NCBI GenBank assembly: GCA_911728435.2
Contig: OU452205.1
Coordinates: 12,282,260-12,346,259 of the forward strand
Direction: 5' to 3'
Length of the DNA: 64,000 nt
From: Apoderus coryli
Taxonomy: Eukaryota > Arthropoda > Insecta > Coleoptera > Attelabidae
This document shows positions 47,202 to 59,619 of the stretch, piece by piece. A model generated the notes under the pieces. It saw only the letters and a program-made list of their open reading frames with translations, was not told the origin of the DNA and did no database searches. The stretch's first letter is position 1. Each line of letters begins with the position of its first letter. The translations under genes were made by a program, and so were the position numbers.

Positions 47202-50200
47202 TAACATAAATAAGTTTCACGGAGGGGTATATGTTAATTGCATGGAATACTTTAATATTTATTGAATATGGTTGAACAGTGAATACTTAATTCGATTATT
47301 TGTAAAATGATTGTGAATATACGCGATAATTTAAAAAAAGTTATAAACAATCAAATGCAAGGAGCTGCTACTCTTTTGTGGTAAAATTGTTAATAATTGT
47401 AAGAGGATGATAACGAGGAAGTACTACTCCTTTCTTTGTCAACAGCAATTCTCGTATATACAAATATTTTTAAATTCACTTACACCTCAAGTGTTTCGAA
47501 TATCCTCTCCTCTTCAAATCCAGGAATTCTTCACCACGCTTCCATCTGCTATTGTCCAATAGAAATCCTCATTTTTATTTTTTTCGACACTAAAATCACG
47601 AGCCGAGCTACTTATTAATTTAACGAACAACGACTTCTAAAATCGCAATTGCCACCTCAAAAACTCACAAATGTCCACAGTTCCGAGGAGCAAATAAAAT
47701 AACTCACTAATTTTTATTTACGCGTCACCGGCGAACGTTGTATTATTTTAAATATCTGTAACAAATAAAGTAAAATTTAAAATACACCGAAGTAATCAAC
47801 TTAATCGGATTTTTTTTTCTGTTTTTTTTTTAATAAAAAATTATTATGCCTAATATTAATTAATTTATTTATTTATTTGAAGAATACCTACCATTAGTTG
47901 ACTAATACTTCTGCATTGAACTCCACTCCAATCCATTCCATGCTTAACCTAACTAAACTAGGGCCAATGGGCACTTCTGAAATGTACAAAAAAAAAGTAT
48001 TTTAAACAAATTATTCAGTTATTTAAAAGCAAGTTATAAAGTTTAAAACATGTGAACAAATAGAAGATTCCTTAAGATTAAATATTTTAAAGTATTTATA
48101 TCGTAATCGTAGAATAAAAAATTCATTTAGAATTGGAAAAAACTTAAAAATTGTTTGATATCTTAAATGTTCAGTAACAGAAATTAAAATTAAGTTACTT
48201 CTATGCAAGTTCCTTTTCAATTTCCAAATATACAATATTTTTTAGAATAATTAATTATTGTGTAATTTATAGAAAAGACATATTTTGACAATTAAATGAT
48301 TCCTGCTGATGCCATTGAGTTGAGTCTAAATTTTGGAGAAATTGTTTCTCAGATTTATCCAAACGTACTAAAAAAATTACCTCAGATTAAAGAATATTCT
48401 GAATTGAATTTAAATAATTATGTCATTCGTAACATGGGATGAAATTGGTCTTTCAAAAAATTGCTTCTATATAAATAATTTTGTAACAAGCATTTACAAC
48501 TATTTCAGAAATTGGATACAGGATTGCTAAATTTAAATAAGTTGATATAAGCAAGTAAAATTAAGGATGGAATAAGATTATTCCGCTCGCGGGGTTGGTA
48601 CTTTATCCTGTGGCTCTAAATAACCACTTCTTTGGATTTTTTAAATAATAAAGAAGTCGTTGCGTCGGCCAGAAATTGCCAATAAAATCTATAGAACCCA
48701 TCCCAATACTAGAATTCACCCAAACCAACCCAATACTATCTAACCAAACAAAAGATTTTATTATTTATTTAAGAAAAAAAACTATATAATATGTTCCAAC
48801 GATTATTAAGTTTCATTCAGCTCTATTTAAGGTAAGCATTAAATAATGCTAAGAAAATGTGTAAAATTCTGCGGGTCATACGTTAACTATAATAATATAT
48901 ATAATACTATAATCACATAAAAAATAATACTATAATCACATAAAAAAAATCCAAAAATGTAGTTCTTTTGAGCTCCAGGCTGATGTACTCTCACCCCGTT
49001 CGCCCTTAGAAAGTTATCAATATTATAATTAAAGTAACTTACACCTAATACTCCTTCCTTTGCTTATACTCCTGCATACCATTTTCCATACCAATATTCA
49101 GGCTTCACGTATATCAAAGCACAAACATTTTCGCAAAATAGCACATTTGGATTAACAACGTAAGTAGCTCGACAATATTAGATATCGCATAACGTACTTG
49201 TTCACATACACGAACAGATTAACTATTACGCGATAGACCCGACGACCGCGACGGTGATAAATATCTGCAAAATAAACAAAGAAACTATAACACACCCTAA
49301 CAGTTCACCAAAAGTTTATAAACGAACGAAATAATATTTAAAACATAAAAACTTTATGAAACGTATTGAAATATAAAACACAGAAAAGAAAAATCGATAA
49401 ATCGCCGTGCCACAAAAACAGAAAAATGTACACACAAATCTACTGTAGTTCTATAAAGTATGGTAGGTACAAATAATAATATTAAAACAGGAAAAAAATC
49501 ACCGAGAATGTAAACAACTGAGTCATCATTCGCGACACTGTTTCTGTAAAATATATTTGGATCAAATTTTAAAATATTAACTTATATCTACGGGGTGTTC
49601 CTGCAGGAAAACTATAATAATTATATAGGACACTTATGAAAATTTACGGGTCTACTAAAGTCGATAGGGACAACCTCGCTAAAATATTTTCAATATAATC
49701 GCACTTCCGGTTATACAGGAATTTATTTATTACTTATTTCAAATTGAACAGCCTATATATTATTACATTAATTGGATCCTGCGTGATATGCTAGATATAG
49801 AATGTATGTATAATGTACACGGTCAATCATTTTATCTTGACACCACGCAGCGCCGTTATTATGGATGATAGAAAAAAATAAATTTAAATTTTTTAGGCTT
49901 TCTGCTGTAGTATATTTTAAAAACTATTGCAATCAAAAAAATTAGTTCGCAAAATTTAAAAAATAATTAGGCAAGTGTGCCCTGAATACGATTGACATGT
50001 TATTATGAATGAAATGTTATAAGAAAAAAGACAAATAGAAGAAGAAAAGTTGCTTCAATAAACACAATTAAGAATATAATTAAAAATTTTGCAGATCAAA
50101 ATAGCGTTCAACGCTTCCGTTGAACAACTCAGACAATAGAAAGAAATTTAAATGAAGAACGTGATATTTTACTTTACTTTCGAGGTATAAATATTTTGTT

Positions 50201-53200
50201 AATTTAGATCTGATGGCTTAAGCGCCGACGCATAACCATTATCTATTATAATTAATAATAATTAGTTTAGTTTTGTCGTTATTTTTAGAAATAAGTTTTA
50301 ATCGTTTATATTTATTTATAATTATTGCAATCAGGGTACCCTTGATTATTTTCCGAAAAATATAAACAATAAAGTTGATGATTTTCTAGTCACCAAAATT
50401 CAAGTTTTAACCTAAAATATCGCAAGAACGGCTGAAGCTAATAACAATAACCTATACTTTTTTGAAATCAGAACAAAAAGATCTTTCATTTATATTAGAA
50501 TATATAGGGTGTTTCATTTAAAATATAAAGCATAATCTTTTTTTTTTTTTTCATTTTGCAAACTTAAGTTTGTTGATTTAAATAGTTCTAAAAGATACTA
50601 CAACAGAGACCCTCAAACTTTTATATTTAAAATATGTTTCCATCATCCATAACAACTGCTCTAGTTGGGTGTCAAGATATAATGAATGACTCTGTAACTA
50701 TGTCTAGCAGTTTTTGAAATATTTATGTTTTATGTATAAAATGGTGTTTGATGGTCGACAAAAAATCGTTATTTGTCCTTAATTTTGAATACCTAATTGT
50801 GCATGAAGATTCTTGTTTGTTTTAACTACGTTCGTAACATCACCTTATTTGTTTTTTTATACAGTGTGGTCTCATAATAAGATTAAAAATTAAAATTGTA
50901 ATTACAAAGTGTGCCTGTGTCGCTTAATGTTCTTATATACAAGAAGTGTATTATTTTGTTTTTTAAATATATTTATTTATTTATATCCCTTAATAGGAAA
51001 TAAAGTTATTTATTATTATTATGAGTCTTATAGAGGATCAAACTAACCTGCATAAGAAAAAAGTATATGAGTATCTAGATTCATTTCGGATTGTAACAGT
51101 ATCGCAACTCGATAATTCTTCGCAAATTTTTCCGCTTCCCATCAACATTATCATTGTTTGGAATGAATTACTCATACGTTATTGCTATACTCGTTACAGG
51201 ATAACTCTATCTGCAAAACATAATTGGTTTTAATTTTCACAGTCAATGCAATATTATTAACCAACCAACCTGATTTAAGTAAATCTTGTTAGAGAATTCA
51301 TAAATTGGTATTGTAGCTTTGTGATGTTCATTGTGTGGATAAGTATAACCTGAGAGTTGATTAAGGCTGCTCTATTGAAATTCTAACATTATTGAAATTT
51401 ATTTAGGATTAATTTTGAAGTTTTTTTTTATAATCTGATGATACCTACACAAACTTGAAATTTTGAAGTTGTGTGTAAACAAGATAAATTGCTTTAAAAA
51501 AATTGTCATGTTCAACTAAATTAAATTAAAATGTAGAAACTACAATCTTTGAATCTTATAACTTCAACACAGCCTTGAATGTTCTTCCTATCCTATGGTT
51601 CTGAAAGACTTTTACTGGAGAGCTCTCCTGCAAAAAAGTAAAACTTATAGGTCTATTTATATTATATATTTATTGAATTTGGTTTAACAGTGAATACTTA
51701 ATTCGATTATTTGTAAAATGATTGTGGATATACGCGATAATTTAAAAAAAGTTATAAACAATCAAATGCAAGCAACTATTAATCTTTTGTGGTAAAATTC
51801 TTAATAATTGTAAGAGGATGATAACGAAAAAGTACTATTCCATTCTTTGTCAACAGCAATACTCGTATATACAAATATTTTTAAATTAACTTACACCTTC
51901 CATCTGCTATTGTCCAATAGAAATCCTCATTTTAATTTTTTTCGACACTAAAATCACGAGCCGAGCTACTTATTAATTTAACGAACAACGACTTCTAAAA
52001 TCGCAATTGCCACCTCAAAAACTCACAAAAGTCGACAGTTCCGAGGAGCAAATAAAATAACTCACTAATTTTTATTTACGCGTCACCGGCGAACGTTGTA
52101 TCATTTTAAATATCTGTAACAAAGAAAGTAAAACTTAAAATACACCGAAATTAGTAACTCAATCGGATTGTTTTTCTGCTTTTTTTGTTTGTTTTTGTTT
52201 CTAATAAAAATTATTGTGCCTAATATTAATGAATTTATTTACTCGTATTTATTTGAAGAATACCTACCATTATGTGACTAATAATTCTGCATTAAACTCC
52301 AATCCATTCCATGCTTAACCTAACTAAACTAGGGCCAATGGGCACTTCTGAAATGTACAAAAAAAAAGTATTTTAAACAAATTGTACAGTCATTTAAAAG
52401 CAAGTTATAAAGTTTTAGACATGTGAACAAATAGAGAAGATTCCTTAAGATGAAATAATTTAAAATATTTACATCGTAATCGTAAAATAAATGAATTGGA
52501 AAAAATTGTTTGATTTCTTAAATGGAAATAACCGAAGTTAAAATTAAGTTACTTCTATGCAAGTTCCTTTTTAATTTCCAACTATACAATATTTTTTAGA
52601 AGAATTAATTATTGTGTAATCTAAGAGAAAAGTCATATTTTGACAATTAAATGATTCATGCTGATGCCATTGAATTGAGGCTAAATTTTGGAGAAATTGT
52701 TTCCCAGATTTATCCAAACGTACTATAAAAATTACCTCAGTTGAAAGAATATTCTGAATTGAATTTAAATAATTATGTCATTCGTAACATGGGCTGAAAT
52801 TGGGTCTTTCAAAAAATTGCTTCTATATAAATAATTTTGTAACAAGCATTTACAACTATTTCAGAAATTGGGTACAGGATTGCTAAATTTAAATATGTTG
52901 ATCTAAGCAAGTAAAATTATGAATGGAACAAGATTATCCCGCTCGCGGGGCTGGTACTTTATCCTGTAGCTCTAAATAACTACTTATTTGGATTTTTTTC
53001 TAATGTAATAAATAATAAAGAAGTCGTCGACCAGAAATTGGCAATAAAGTCTATGGATCGCAATACTAGAATTCACGGAAACTAAGCCAAACCAACTCAA
53101 TACTATCTAACCAAACAAAAGATTGTATTATTTATTTAAGAAAAAAAACTATATGTATAGGTATGTTCCAACTATTATTAAGTTTCATTCAGTTCTAAGG

Positions 53201-54069
53201 TAAGCATTATAAATAAAGTTAAGAAAATGTGTAAAATTGTGCGGGTCATTACGTTAACTAAAAACTCTGATTATTAGTGTAATACCATAACCACATAAAA
53301 AATAATTCCAAAAATGTAGGTATTTTGAGCTGCAGGCTGATGTACCCTCACCTCGTTCGCCCTTAGAAAATTATCAATATTAAAATTAAAGTAACTTACA
53401 CCTAATACTCCTTCCTTTGCTTATACTCCTGCATACCATTTCCATACCAATACTCAGAGGCTTCACGTCTATCAAAGCACACAATTTTTCACAAAATAAC
53501 ACATTTGGATTAACAACGTAAGTAGCTCGACATTAGAAATCGCATACGTATTTGTTCACATACACGAACAGATTAGTATTACGCGATAGACCCGACGACC
53601 GCGACTGTGATAAATATCTGCAAAATAAACACAGAAACTATAACACACACCCTTACAGTTCACCGAAAGATTATAAACTGAGCGAAATAATATTTAAAAC
53701 ATAAAAACTTTATAAAACGTATTGAAAAATAATACGCAAAAAAAGATAAATTGCCCTCCCACAAAAATATAAAAACGTACCTACAAACAATTCTATACTG
53801 TACTTCTATAAAATATTTTAAAATAGTACAAATAATAATATAAAAACAGAACAAAAATTCACCGAGAAAGTAAACAACTGAGTCATCATTCGCGACACTA
53901 TGTTTCTGTAAAATATATTTTGATGAAATTTTAAAATATTAACTTGTATCTACAGGGTGTTTCTGCAGGAGTAATCACGATAGGTACATATTGCGAAAAC
54001 TATAATTATGACATTTATGAAAATTGAGGGGTCTACTAAAGTCGATAGATATGTCACATCGTTAAATAT

Positions 54070-54635
54070 TTTCGTAAGTAATATCACGTTGCTAAGTAAT
54101 ATTTTAACAAGAAGTGAGTGCTGGTTTTGCTCCACCTGCACGAAGGCATTTTGTTAAAAAAAATTTACTTTGCATTGTGTTTTTTCGATTTTTTTTTCAC
54201 ATGAAAAATTACATGCCCGAATGGTATTTGAGTAACAAATTATTCTGCAAACATTGTTATCAAAGGTAATGTAATTTTTGGTGATAACAAACTGTCAAGT
54301 TTTGCCGCGGGTAAACTCGAAAAAACTGCTGACAGGTGCTGTTATAAAGTTTTTCCATCTAGAAGCCATTTATAAATCAGGAGCAGGTCGTACCGGTGTT
54401 TATGGTTCGAACCCCGGACGGGCGCCACTTATACTGCTCCACTTTAGTTAAGGATTTATTTTAACAATAATTGAGAAAAATAAAAACTGAGCTCGCTGTA
54501 TGTTACTCAAAAAGTGGCACGAGGCCATAAAGTCAGTACTCGTTTAGGCGGTACTAACTTAAAAAAAAACGATTTGTAATTCAAAATTGCGCGTTTGTGA
54601 TTGGTGGATATTAACAAGAAGGAAATAGTCAAGAT
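54070..54635. repeat. ~560-bp insertion with a tRNA-like B box, splitting a unit-end repeat
   Basis: The dispersed repeat of 45650-45720 is broken after AAATATTTTC and resumes at AAGATAATCGCACTTCC. The inserted block holds GGTTCGAACCC (54414-54424) with CCGGACGGGCGCC after it, the T-arm/B-box pattern of a tRNA or tRNA-derived SINE. No matching A box or cloverleaf could be built, so a real tRNA gene is not supported. Confidence 0.4.
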
Positions 54636-54724
54636 AATCGCACTTCCGATTATACGGGAATTTTATGTCAACTTGTTTATTTCAAATAGAATTTTTTTTG
54701 GATCCTGCGTAAAATGCTAGTTAT

Positions 54725-54912
54725 ACAGGTTGGTCCATTAGTGTGTGGCCGGAAGATATTTCAAGATCTATAAGCGATAGACAAAAAAAATTATTTACAA
54801 AACTTTTAGACACTGAAGAGATGTACAACCCAAAAATGTTTCCAATTATACAGGGTAGTTCACAAACGCGCAGCAGACCACACTTGCTTTTTCTTAATGC
54901 GACACCCTGTAT
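54725..54912 (-). mobile_element. small MITE-like repeat, copy 1 (minus)
   Basis: Reverse complement of 58021-58193. Ends are CAGGTTGGTCCATTAGTGTG on one side and AATGCGACACCCTGTATA on the other, and the middle has TTGTGAACTAC-type and TATCGCTTATAGAT-type blocks in both. Confidence 0.7.
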
Positions 54913-55350
54913 ATTTTAACATAAATAAATGCCGCTCTAAAATACAAGATTTTTGGTCTCAGATCCGTTTGAATTCCCTTCTTTTCTCCGGTTTCCTGGA
55001 TTTTATTGACGTCTGATTTGTAATTTTGCAGGGTGGTGGTTTTCTAAATTGTATTTTTATGGGAAAATGTGTGTAAAGCATTAAAGTCCCTTTGCTGTAC
55101 TTTTGATTTTTATCATATTTCATAAACTTAAGGCTAACCGATTTTTAATAAAAAATTATTAGGTAAAGAAAAAAGCAAAAATTGACGAAAAATTTTGGTC
55201 ATTTTAATTAGTTTTATTTTCTATTTAAAACAACGAAGTTAAATTAGAGCTTTATTTTGATAATTTGCAAATAAAAGTTCCTCCAACCCAACCCCTAAAA
55301 AAGATATATTTTTTTAAAGAAGTATTCCATTCTTAAGTGGAGTGAATGTA

Positions 55351-55985
55351 TTGTAAATAGGAAATAAAACGTCAAACTCCACGAAATCAATTTAATACAC
55401 CACACCTAATGTGTTAGGTCGATTAAACTACCATACATGTTTCGAAGCTCGCTAGCTTCATCATCAGTGGCAATATCTGTAGAGAATCTATATTTTGAAA
55501 GTATTACATCATTTGGTTAAAACTAGGAGTACTTTAAGAGTAATGTGTTGAAGTCACTTCGAGGAAAAATATTATTAATTGTTAATGAGAATAAAATATA
55601 ATTATTATATTGTACTTGTTTAAACAAGAGAAGTATTAGTTGCTGCGTAATACAAAAAATCATATTTTTTTTTTAAAAAGTTTGTTAGTCGAGATGATAA
55701 ATAAAAAGAAAACCAAAAAATGTAATATAATAATTATATTTTATTCTCATTAACCATTAATAATATTTTTCCTCGAAGTGACTTCAACACATTACTCTTA
55801 AAGTACTCCTAGTTTTAACCAAATGATGTAATACTTTCAAAATACAGATTCTCTACAGATATTGCCACTGATGATGAAGCTAGCGAACTTCGAACACATG
55901 TATGGTAGTTTAATCCACCTAACAGATTAAGTGTGGTGTATTAAATTGATTTCGTGGAGTTTGACGTTTTATTTCCTATTTACAA
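55351..55985. mobile_element. 635-bp foldback element with outward hammerhead-like motifs
   Basis: Arms 55351-55614 and 55721-55985 are near-perfect reverse complements (about 260 bp each), starting TTGTAAATAGGAAATAAAAC. The left arm (-) has CTGATGA (55461-55467), an extra T, the 6-bp hairpin GAAGCT / AGCTTC, GAAAC (55439-55443) and ATGTA; ATTGCCA before the core pairs with TGGTAGT after it (helix I, 7 bp with G-U pairs). The right arm (+) has CTGATGA (55868-55874), the same hairpin, and a damaged GAACAC. No open reading frame inside. Confidence 0.8.
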
Positions 55986-56647
55986 AAAAGGAATAGTTTA
56001 CCGTGAGTCACCAGCACCGTAGAAGACATGCAAATTAGAATACGAAATGTTTTTGCATCCATTACTTCCAAAATGCTCCAACGAGCTAAAAATTCATTTA
56101 TTTAAAGATTGCGGAAGTGTCGCCAACAAGGTGGTCAACATTTTGAGCATTTGTTAAAATGAATTTTCTAACATTGTTTATAATTTAGTTTAATTTAGTT
56201 CGTGTACTTGTTTAGGCAAAAGAAATAGGAATTTTTTCATTTAATTTAAGCTAAGATTTTATTCTATTTAGACTTAAATTGTCAAAAAAAAAATATATTT
56301 TTATTTTTTAAGAGCGTCTCTTTGTAAATTATTAAAATAAACATGTAATTTAACTTTTTTGTTTTTAAATAAAAATTGTTCCCTTTGGAGGCACTATATT
56401 TATACGTACATATTTTATATTTGAGATCTTCTAGGCCAAGTTCTTGTGCGCAAAATAATTGATTTTTGTTAGTTTTATTATAAAATTTATTTTGCCCCCT
56501 TTTCTACTATTTGCGAAACTAAATTGTTATGCTGCATGTGGTAGGTTATGTTATATCAATGCTATATACAGGGTGATTCATTATGGTTGCAACAAAGAAA
56601 AACTGGAGATTCCTAAAAACAATTTAAGCATTTTTTGCCAATGAACC

Positions 56648-57447
56648 CATGTCCGCAAATGCTTCGTTATCCAGATACAGGGTGTCCAAATTTAGTGGTC
56701 AAATTATGTTTTTTCAGGATCTTGATCCGCTCGTCTTCTTTTTATGGGTGTACATGGAACAATTGGTTTACAGTGTACCAATTGTAAATGAAAACCAACT
56801 ACTGGAGAGAGTTCATGAAGCTGCTAGGGAAATAAGAACGATCATGATATCCTTATTAGAACTACAAAAAAGTCATTAGTTGAAAGATGTAGAATGTGTA
56901 TTACTGTCAATGGAGGGCAATTTGAACAGTTGTTATGAATTTTCTTATTTTAATTTCGTGTTTAGTTTTTTTATTGTTAAATTTTCAATTGTACTGATAG
57001 GCATTAAAATTTGTTGTTAAGTAATTTGTTAGTATTATATCGTTTTCCATGGCAACTTTGATTTTTCATTTGGTTTTCTGGTAAACGTTATTTTGATTTA
57101 AATCTACCGTTAACTTGCAATTCATCGGTTTCCATAAAAATTGTAGAAATCACAACATCGACGTAATTAACTTTTTTGTAGCTTATAAGTTGCTCCTTTT
57201 AAAAAAGTAATAATTTAAATTATTGAAGCTTGTCAAAGCTGTCTTTAATTAATTTATGTGTAAAATTTACCCACATGTCCCCTATATTTACGCCAATGAA
57301 ATGAAAGTCAAAATAATGCAGATTATATTTATTATAGGTCCCCAAATGCATGTAAAATTTTGTCAAAATTGGTTAGCTAGTTGTTGAGAAATTAACAAAA
57401 AGGTTAATTTGAACACCCTGTATCTCGATAACGAAGCGTTTGGGAAC
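56648..57447. mobile_element. internally deleted mariner-like element (~800 bp)
   Basis: Inverted ends: ATGCTTCGTTATCCAGATAC and AGGGTGTCCAAATTT at 56658-56696, against the complement at 57405-57447 (AACACCCTGTATCTCGATAA, CGAAGCGTTTG). A transposase C-terminus survives between them (56700-56932). The similarity extends about 50 bp per end. Confidence 0.7.
56700..56932 (+). pseudogene. mariner-like transposase C-terminus
   Basis: Reads DLDPLVFFLWVYMEQLVYSV and NENQLLERVHEAAREIR, the family block (SPDLxPLDFFLWGYxKxxVY...LxxRI..A..EI) that carries the third catalytic Asp/Glu, here changed to Val (PLVFF). After a frameshift it continues QKSLVERCRMCITVNGGQFE and ends with QLL and a stop. Only this last third of the protein remains. 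Confidence 0.8.
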
Positions 57448-57489
57448 ATGGCTTCAATGGCAAAAAATATATTTCGGAAACATTTTTTT

Positions 57490-57835
57490 TTTTTCGTTTT
57501 TATCCATTTTTTTAGACTATTTTCGAACGCCTGTGTGAACCAATTCTGTTATGGAATATTTTTTAGCTTATATTGTATCACAACTATGAGAAATTATTCC
57601 ATATCCCGAATAAGTTTAGGAAATATATATTTTTTATGTTTTGACCCTTTTTCCACTACTTACGAACGCCTATAAAAGTAAGTTATTTATGACACATTTT
57701 ATAAGTTATATTCTATCAAAGCTATAAATAACTAGTTAATATTTCTGCGATGTTTAAGAAATACGTTTTTTTAAAGTCCTTTTTACCCCTTTTTACACTA
57801 TTTTTGAACGCGAACAAATTTTTCATGAAACTAAA
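57490..57835 (+). repeat. copy of the GACCCC ... CGAACGCC tandem repeat
   Basis: Nearly collinear with 31600-31960 (TATTTTCGAACGCCTGTGTG, ATTGTATCACAACTATGA, TTATATTCTATCAAAGCTAT, ACTAGTTAATATTTCTGC). The 88- and 72-codon open frames here lie in the repeat and are not genes. Confidence 0.7.
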
Positions 57836-58020
57836 TAGTCTCCATATATATGTATATTACATAATAATAATGTTCTTTATTTCAATATCATGTAAGTTAC
57901 ATAAAATGAATAACGTCTTACAAACTATATACAAAGAAATTAACTATTATGGACATGCTATAAATTAGTATTACTTATGTATTCGTCAATATCATATGGT
58001 TCTATGTTTACTAGACACTT

Positions 58021-58193
58021 ATACAGGGTGTCGCATTAAGAAAATGCAACTTTGGCATGCTGTGCGTTTGTGAACTACTCTGTATAATTGAAAACACTTT
58101 TGCCTAAAAGTTTTGTAAAAGATTTTTGTATCTATCGCTTATAGATTTTGAGATATCTTCCGCCCACACACTAATGGGCCACCCTGTATAATT
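58021..58193 (+). mobile_element. small MITE-like repeat, copy 2 (plus)
   Basis: Runs from ACAGGGTGTCGCATTAAG to AATGGGCCACCCTGT, flanked by TA on both sides. It is the inverted partner of 54725-54912. Confidence 0.7.
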
Positions 58194-59372
58194 TATGTAT
58201 AGTATACAGGATCATTCATTATATCTTGAGGCCCAACTAGAGCCGTTATTATGGATGATAGAAAAAAAAATAAATATACAATTTTTAGGGTTTCTGCTGT
58301 AGTATCTTTTATAACTATTGGAATCAAAAAAAATAGTTTGCAAAATTGAAAAAAATAATTAGGCCTTATATGTTAATCTGAAATGTAAATGTCTGTTTTG
58401 TTATTTAGAGTGAGGACCAAAAGTCACGCATAAATTTTATCAAATTTTGAGGAAATTTTTTTGGAAAAAAACGCCTATGGTTTTAAGTTGTTCGTTTACG
58501 ACCTATCAGAAATGTACCTAAATAGGGTAGTCCGTGTAGTAAATACACGTATTGCATATGTTTTTCTTTTGGAAAACCCTGTATATAAATAATTTTTTTG
58601 ATTCTCTATAAGATTCTAACATTATTTAATATATTATAAATTGAGCAATAAAAAATTCATTATAATAAAACAATCACATATAAAACAACAAAAATTGGTA
58701 AGTGTCCATTTCAGGTCATATCATCATCTCAGGATTTATAGTAAGGACACAATACAACAAATTAATAGATAACAAAACAGTTAATTGTCAAAAGAAGTGT
58801 GTAACTATAATTATTTACTACGACTTACCCCACAATATTATCATAACAAATTAATTAACAATATTCACCACCGAAAATAACGGTTAATTATTGTATATTT
58901 TTATTTAAAACTGCGAAACGTTTGAAATCAATTCAAAAACTGTTCAAATTGCTTTCGGTACCTGTTAATAATGCCCCGGCAAATACCGACACGCGACGTA
59001 ATGTACCGACACACCACCCTAATACGTTAAGAACAATATTTTAACCACAGATCTAGGATCGAGTTTCTAGATCTGTGATTTTAACTCAAACTAAATAATA
59101 AACATATTATAACACATACCTATATCGCAGCATGCTATGTTTTTCAAAACGCACAAAAAATTGACAAAAAACAGCGATCGATATAAAAGGTATATACGTA
59201 CAGAACATAAAATGGTAAATACAAAATTATGTTTACTTTTTTAGGCATACCTAATGTGTTCAAAATGATTAGTGTAATAATAATTACAAAGTGTTTGTAA
59301 ATTTTAAGCACATATTTAATTATTATTTCAGCATATTAGTGGAACTGAAACTTCAAATATTTTAATAATTAA

Positions 59373-59561
59373 TTGACATATAAAGGAGAGAAAGAAAAGG
59401 CTGAAAAGGACATAGAACCAACTATAAATGGTTGGATCCGTCTATGTTTAGAAACAGAATCATCACCTCTCCACAGGATGGAAGTTATAGATCATCATCA
59501 CCATTCACTCGCTCACGAGTATGAATTATTCCAACTCAGGGATTTATCTTGTGAACTCTAA
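59373..59561 (+). other. unidentified short open frame
   Basis: From a TTG codon the frame reads TYKGEKEKAEKDIEPTINGW and on to a stop at 59561, with charged and His-rich stretches. An in-frame stop precedes it and no convincing splice acceptor or ATG was found. I do not recognise it, and it may be a relic or chance. Confidence 0.2.
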
Positions 59562-59619
59562 AGACCGATCCTCGAACCGCAAACCTTGTCACAAAATTGA
59601 CACAAACAATCACCATCAT

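Larger units (their letters stand above)
35404..54720. repeat. array of four diverged tandem units, each about 4.6-5.2 kb
   Basis: The landmark GATGAAACTAACCTGC (or GATCAAACTAACCTGC) occurs at 36081, 41316, 46422 and 51036, giving periods of 5235, 5106 and 4614 bp. Around each landmark the same order follows for several kb on the + strand: the CAGTATCGCAGCTG block, AGCCTTGAATGTT, the CGAGCCGAGCTACTTATT block, GCGTxACCGGCGAACGTTG, CCATTCCATGCTTAACC with AAACTAGGGCC, and the TACTCCTTCCTTTGCTTA block. The units differ by insertions: a TIR element and a 215-bp block only in unit 2, a MITE only in unit 3. The duplications are therefore not recent. No intact protein gene is seen. Confidence 0.85.

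Noticed and set aside
36948..47618. Similar 60-71-codon plus-strand frames at 36948, 42145 and 47436 (STAILVYTNIFKFTY type)
   Set aside because: Their likeness follows from the tandem duplication of whole units. They lack ATG context, share low-complexity composition and are the antisense of the GC-richer island, so I do not call them genes.
54411..54440. tRNA-like T-arm / B box GGTTCGAACCC
   Set aside because: No A box, anticodon arm or acceptor pairing could be built upstream; at most a SINE relic.
58715..58760. CCTGAGATGATGATATGACC / GAAATGG stretch on the minus strand as another hammerhead
   Set aside because: The core spacing does not fit CUGANGA, and GAAAT is followed by no usable helix III, so I left it out of the series.
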